DNA from: Absidia repens
Lineage: Eukaryota > Mucoromycota > Mucoromycetes > Mucorales > Cunninghamellaceae
Assembly (NCBI GenBank): GCA_002105175.1
Contig: MCGE01000031.1
Span: 1 to 64,000, forward strand
Length of the DNA stretch: 64,000 nt
Direction: 5' to 3'
A program made the position numbers and the translations under genes. Every line of letters starts with the position of its first letter. The first letter of the stretch is position 1. Of this stretch, positions 63,480 to 64,000 are shown one piece after another. The notes below the pieces were generated by a model that saw only the letters and a list, made by a program, of their open reading frames with translations, made no database searches and had not been told where the DNA came from.

Positions 63480-64000
63480 GTGCTATAAAATTCCTCTCTT
63501 TCCTTCTCTTTCGTCTTTTTTTTTTTTTTTTACTTTAGTGCTCATCTCCATCATCCCCTCTCCACACTAGTGAACTTAATTCCCATTATTTAGTGTGCAC
63601 ATCATTCCTATCATCTGCCCCTTCATCTTAGTATCCTCTTCATCTCTTATATGTTACTATAAATTGTCTTTTATTTTACTATTACTGTCTATTTTATCAT
63701 GTTATCACTGCAATAAAGAAAATCACATTTGAAAAAAAATATTTGTGTACGTTGTTTTTGTGGAATACGTGTGTTGTTTTCGTGTTAAATATATTATTCT
63801 TTGAGGGATATGTGTTGTTTATCTATTGTAGGGTATGTGTTGTTTTTGTAGGGTATGTATTATATTGCTTTTTGTTGGATATAGTAGTGTTGTGTTGTGG
63901 AAGAGAAATACTCACAGTAGACATGTTGTATTTGTGAATACTCGTATGAAGGGGGAAGAGGGGAGGGGGTGTTTGTAAAAAGATGACTCATACAATATCT
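63480..64000 (+). repeat. Long inverted duplication, arm B (continues beyond window)
   Basis: Matches the minus strand of 36119-36690, through CTATAAAATTCCTCTCTTTC, CACTAGTGAACTT, CATCTTAGTATCCTCTTCAT, GCAATAAAGAAAATCACATT, TCTTTGAGGGATATGTG and AGACATGTTGTATTTGTGAA to the last base. A 64-codon frame at 63743-63937 is related to the minus frame 36181-36366 in arm A (shared CTLFLWNT and FFEGYVLFIYCRVCV). Confidence 0.85.

Overview
The window looks like nuclear DNA of an early-diverging filamentous fungus, most likely Mucoromycota/Mucorales. It is AT-rich, with long A/T homopolymers, genes broken by many short introns (about 50-150 nt, GTAAG-type donors, pyrimidine-rich ends), Q/H/S-rich disordered regions, and an all-eukaryotic gene set (P5 ATPase, ORC1, RIC8, class II aldolase, GLI/Zic-like zinc fingers). 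The taxonomic placement is inference from style, not from a marker gene.

Layout. 2-550: 3' end of a probable zinc-cluster transcription factor. 1967-6043: Nim1/Gin4/Hsl1-type kinase, 13 coding exons including a probable GC-AG intron. 6.0-9.6 kb: repeats. 9558-10839: class II fructose-bisphosphate aldolase. 11173-14885: C2-domain class 3 (DAG-lipase-like) lipase. 15646-15807: tiny Cys-containing protein. 15.8-21.4 kb: gene-poor, repeats and decayed sequence. 21364-23056 and 25179-27386: two unrelated MFS transporters, converging. 28015-31692: UCHL5/UCH37-like deubiquitinase and ORC1, head to head over 176 bp. 31.7-40 kb: second gene-poor block with repeats, one arm of a long inverted duplication and an orphan 3' gene fragment. 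40014-43255: acyl-protein thioesterase and RIC8, head to head over 161 bp. 43792-46760: unknown coiled-coil protein. 47690-52858: P5-type ATPase with a secreted-type Cys-rich N-terminus. 54504-55090: a five-exon gene for the complex I MWFE/NDUFA1 subunit whose first coding exon is only the ATG. 56851-59189: polyQ C2H2 transcription factor. 61160-61783: probable solo LTR, next to tRNA-Ile(AAT) at 61852-61925. 63480-64000: the second inverted-duplication arm, running off the window.

The genes are mostly independent housekeeping or regulatory loci. The two close divergent pairs are the best cases for co-regulation. RIC8 (a G-alpha chaperone) beside the thioesterase family that depalmitoylates G-alpha is the most suggestive. 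The gene-poor blocks carry at least a dozen copies or fragments of one noncoding dispersed repeat family (here R1) in both orientations. I saw no CRISPR array, operon, prophage or biosynthetic cluster. All exon boundaries were read by eye from splice signals, frame continuity and family conservation.
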